Positions 63,549-64,000 of a stretch of DNA of 64,000 bases are shown in pieces. Within the stretch, counting starts at the first letter, position 1. Every line of letters begins with the position of its first letter. The notes below the pieces were generated by a model. The model worked only from the letters and a program-made list of their open reading frames with translations, had not been told where the DNA came from and did no database searches. The stretch covers positions 1 through 64,000 of the forward strand of contig CALVUX010000005.1 in the NCBI GenBank assembly GCA_944363715.1, in the 5' to 3' direction. The DNA comes from an uncultured Bacilli bacterium. Lineage in GTDB: Bacteria > Bacillota_I > Bacilli_A > RF39 > UBA660. Made by a program: the position numbers and the translations under genes.

Positions 63549-64000
63549 CTAGAATAATTCTAATACTTCATCAAGACTAATAGTACCATTAAAATATTCA
63601 GTTAGTTTTTCTATAAAAGGAGAAGTTTGATTATTCTTTTTTAATAGTTTTGTTAAAGAGGTAATGGCAATACTTCCTTCAACTGTATAATGTTTCTTAT
63701 AAACATCAGCTTCATTCTTATTAGTATATAGTAAAACTCCATAACTATAGTTACGACTAGTTTTACTGTTACAAGTTAGTAAAATATCTCCTAGGGCACC
63801 ATAACAAGTAGAAGTACTCTCTTTTCCTCCTAGTTTAATTACTAAGTCTTTAGCAAAGTTATATATTTTTGTTAAGTAATAAGCATTAGTAGAGTCACCC
63901 CTATATTTACTATTAATACTTCCCATTAGTATTGCTAAAACATTTTTAATAACACCATATAGTTCTAATCCGATATAATCGTCTATTACTTCTATTTCAA
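63549..64000 (-). CDS. gpsA: Glycerol-3-phosphate dehydrogenase GpsA, C-terminal part (cut by window edge)
   Basis: The frame runs off the right edge. It covers the C-terminal domain: DYIGLELYGVIKNVLAILMG (substrate-binding Lys region) and YGALGDILLTCNSKTSRNYSYG, the family motif for glycerol-3-phosphate binding. The enzyme makes glycerol-3-phosphate for lipids. It is followed 8 nt later by the VanZ-RDD gene. Confidence 0.92.
   Translation of the reverse strand, partial: EIEVIDDYIGLELYGVIKNVLAILMGSINSKYRGDSTNAYYLTKIYNFAKDLVIKLGGKESTSTCYGALGDILLTCNSKTSRNYSYGVLLYTNKNEADVYKKHYTVEGSIAITSLTKLLKKNNQTSPFIEKLTEYFNGTISLDEVLELF

Overview
The window is AT-rich (roughly 30% G+C outside the rRNA genes) Bacillota-type DNA. 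Gene content (sufCDSUB, ffh/ylxM/ftsY, tsaD/tsaB/tsaE, rpoZ, recX), strong AGGAGG-type ribosome sites and an intestinal enzyme (a bile-salt-hydrolase-like protein) suggest an uncultured gut Bacillota, perhaps of the Mollicutes-like/RF39 or Erysipelotrichales type. That placement is inference. Small YjcZ-like proteins and a CotD-like coat protein point to a sporulating ancestor. TGA is used as a normal stop at several overlapping operon junctions (fmt, tsaE, sufD), so the standard bacterial code applies.

1-7.1 kb: two paralogous membrane-anchored surface proteins flank a wall-hydrolase-like gene and tex. The left paralogue is broken by an in-frame TGA and carries a short G+C-rich segment. Each paralogue is preceded by a small leader ORF that stops inside a terminator-like hairpin, and the second leader contains a G9 tract. 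7.1-28.6 kb: an XRE regulator, ssb, the Fe-S assembly operon sufCDSUB, a HIT protein, a PrsA-like foldase, recX, rpoZ, a choloylglycine-hydrolase-family enzyme, ffh, fmt, a HerA/DUF87 ATPase, ylxM, ftsY and an EamA transporter.

28.7-43.8 kb is the most interesting part. A three-gene ABC importer operon (substrate-binding protein, ATPase, permease) is interrupted twice. A 3.0-kb element (HipA-like kinase, large serine recombinase) sits in the binding-protein gene. A 9.6-kb element (CadC/ArsR regulator, HMA protein, two metal P-type ATPases, tsaC/Sua5-like gene, a second large serine recombinase, a BRO/DinD-like gene) sits in the ABC signature motif of the ATPase gene. Both elements have short direct-repeat cores (AGGT and AGTTG) flanked by inverted repeats, as expected of serine-integrase att sites. 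Removing each at its core restores an uninterrupted frame of normal length (330 and 250 aa).

43.8-55.7 kb: a MerR regulator with a 19-bp-spacer promoter, a GH3 hydrolase, an operon of iron alcohol dehydrogenase, FIST-domain protein and aldehyde dehydrogenase, then tsaE-tsaB-rimI and tsaD for t6A tRNA modification. The partner enzyme TsaC is encoded on the 9.6-kb element. A transglutaminase-like protein, a decayed AraC regulator and an unknown protein follow. 55.8-61 kb: an rRNA operon on the minus strand (16S-23S-5S, no spacer tRNA) with three tandem strong promoters. 61-64 kb: a DUF402 protein, small membrane proteins, a VanZ-RDD protein and the C-terminal part of gpsA running off the edge.
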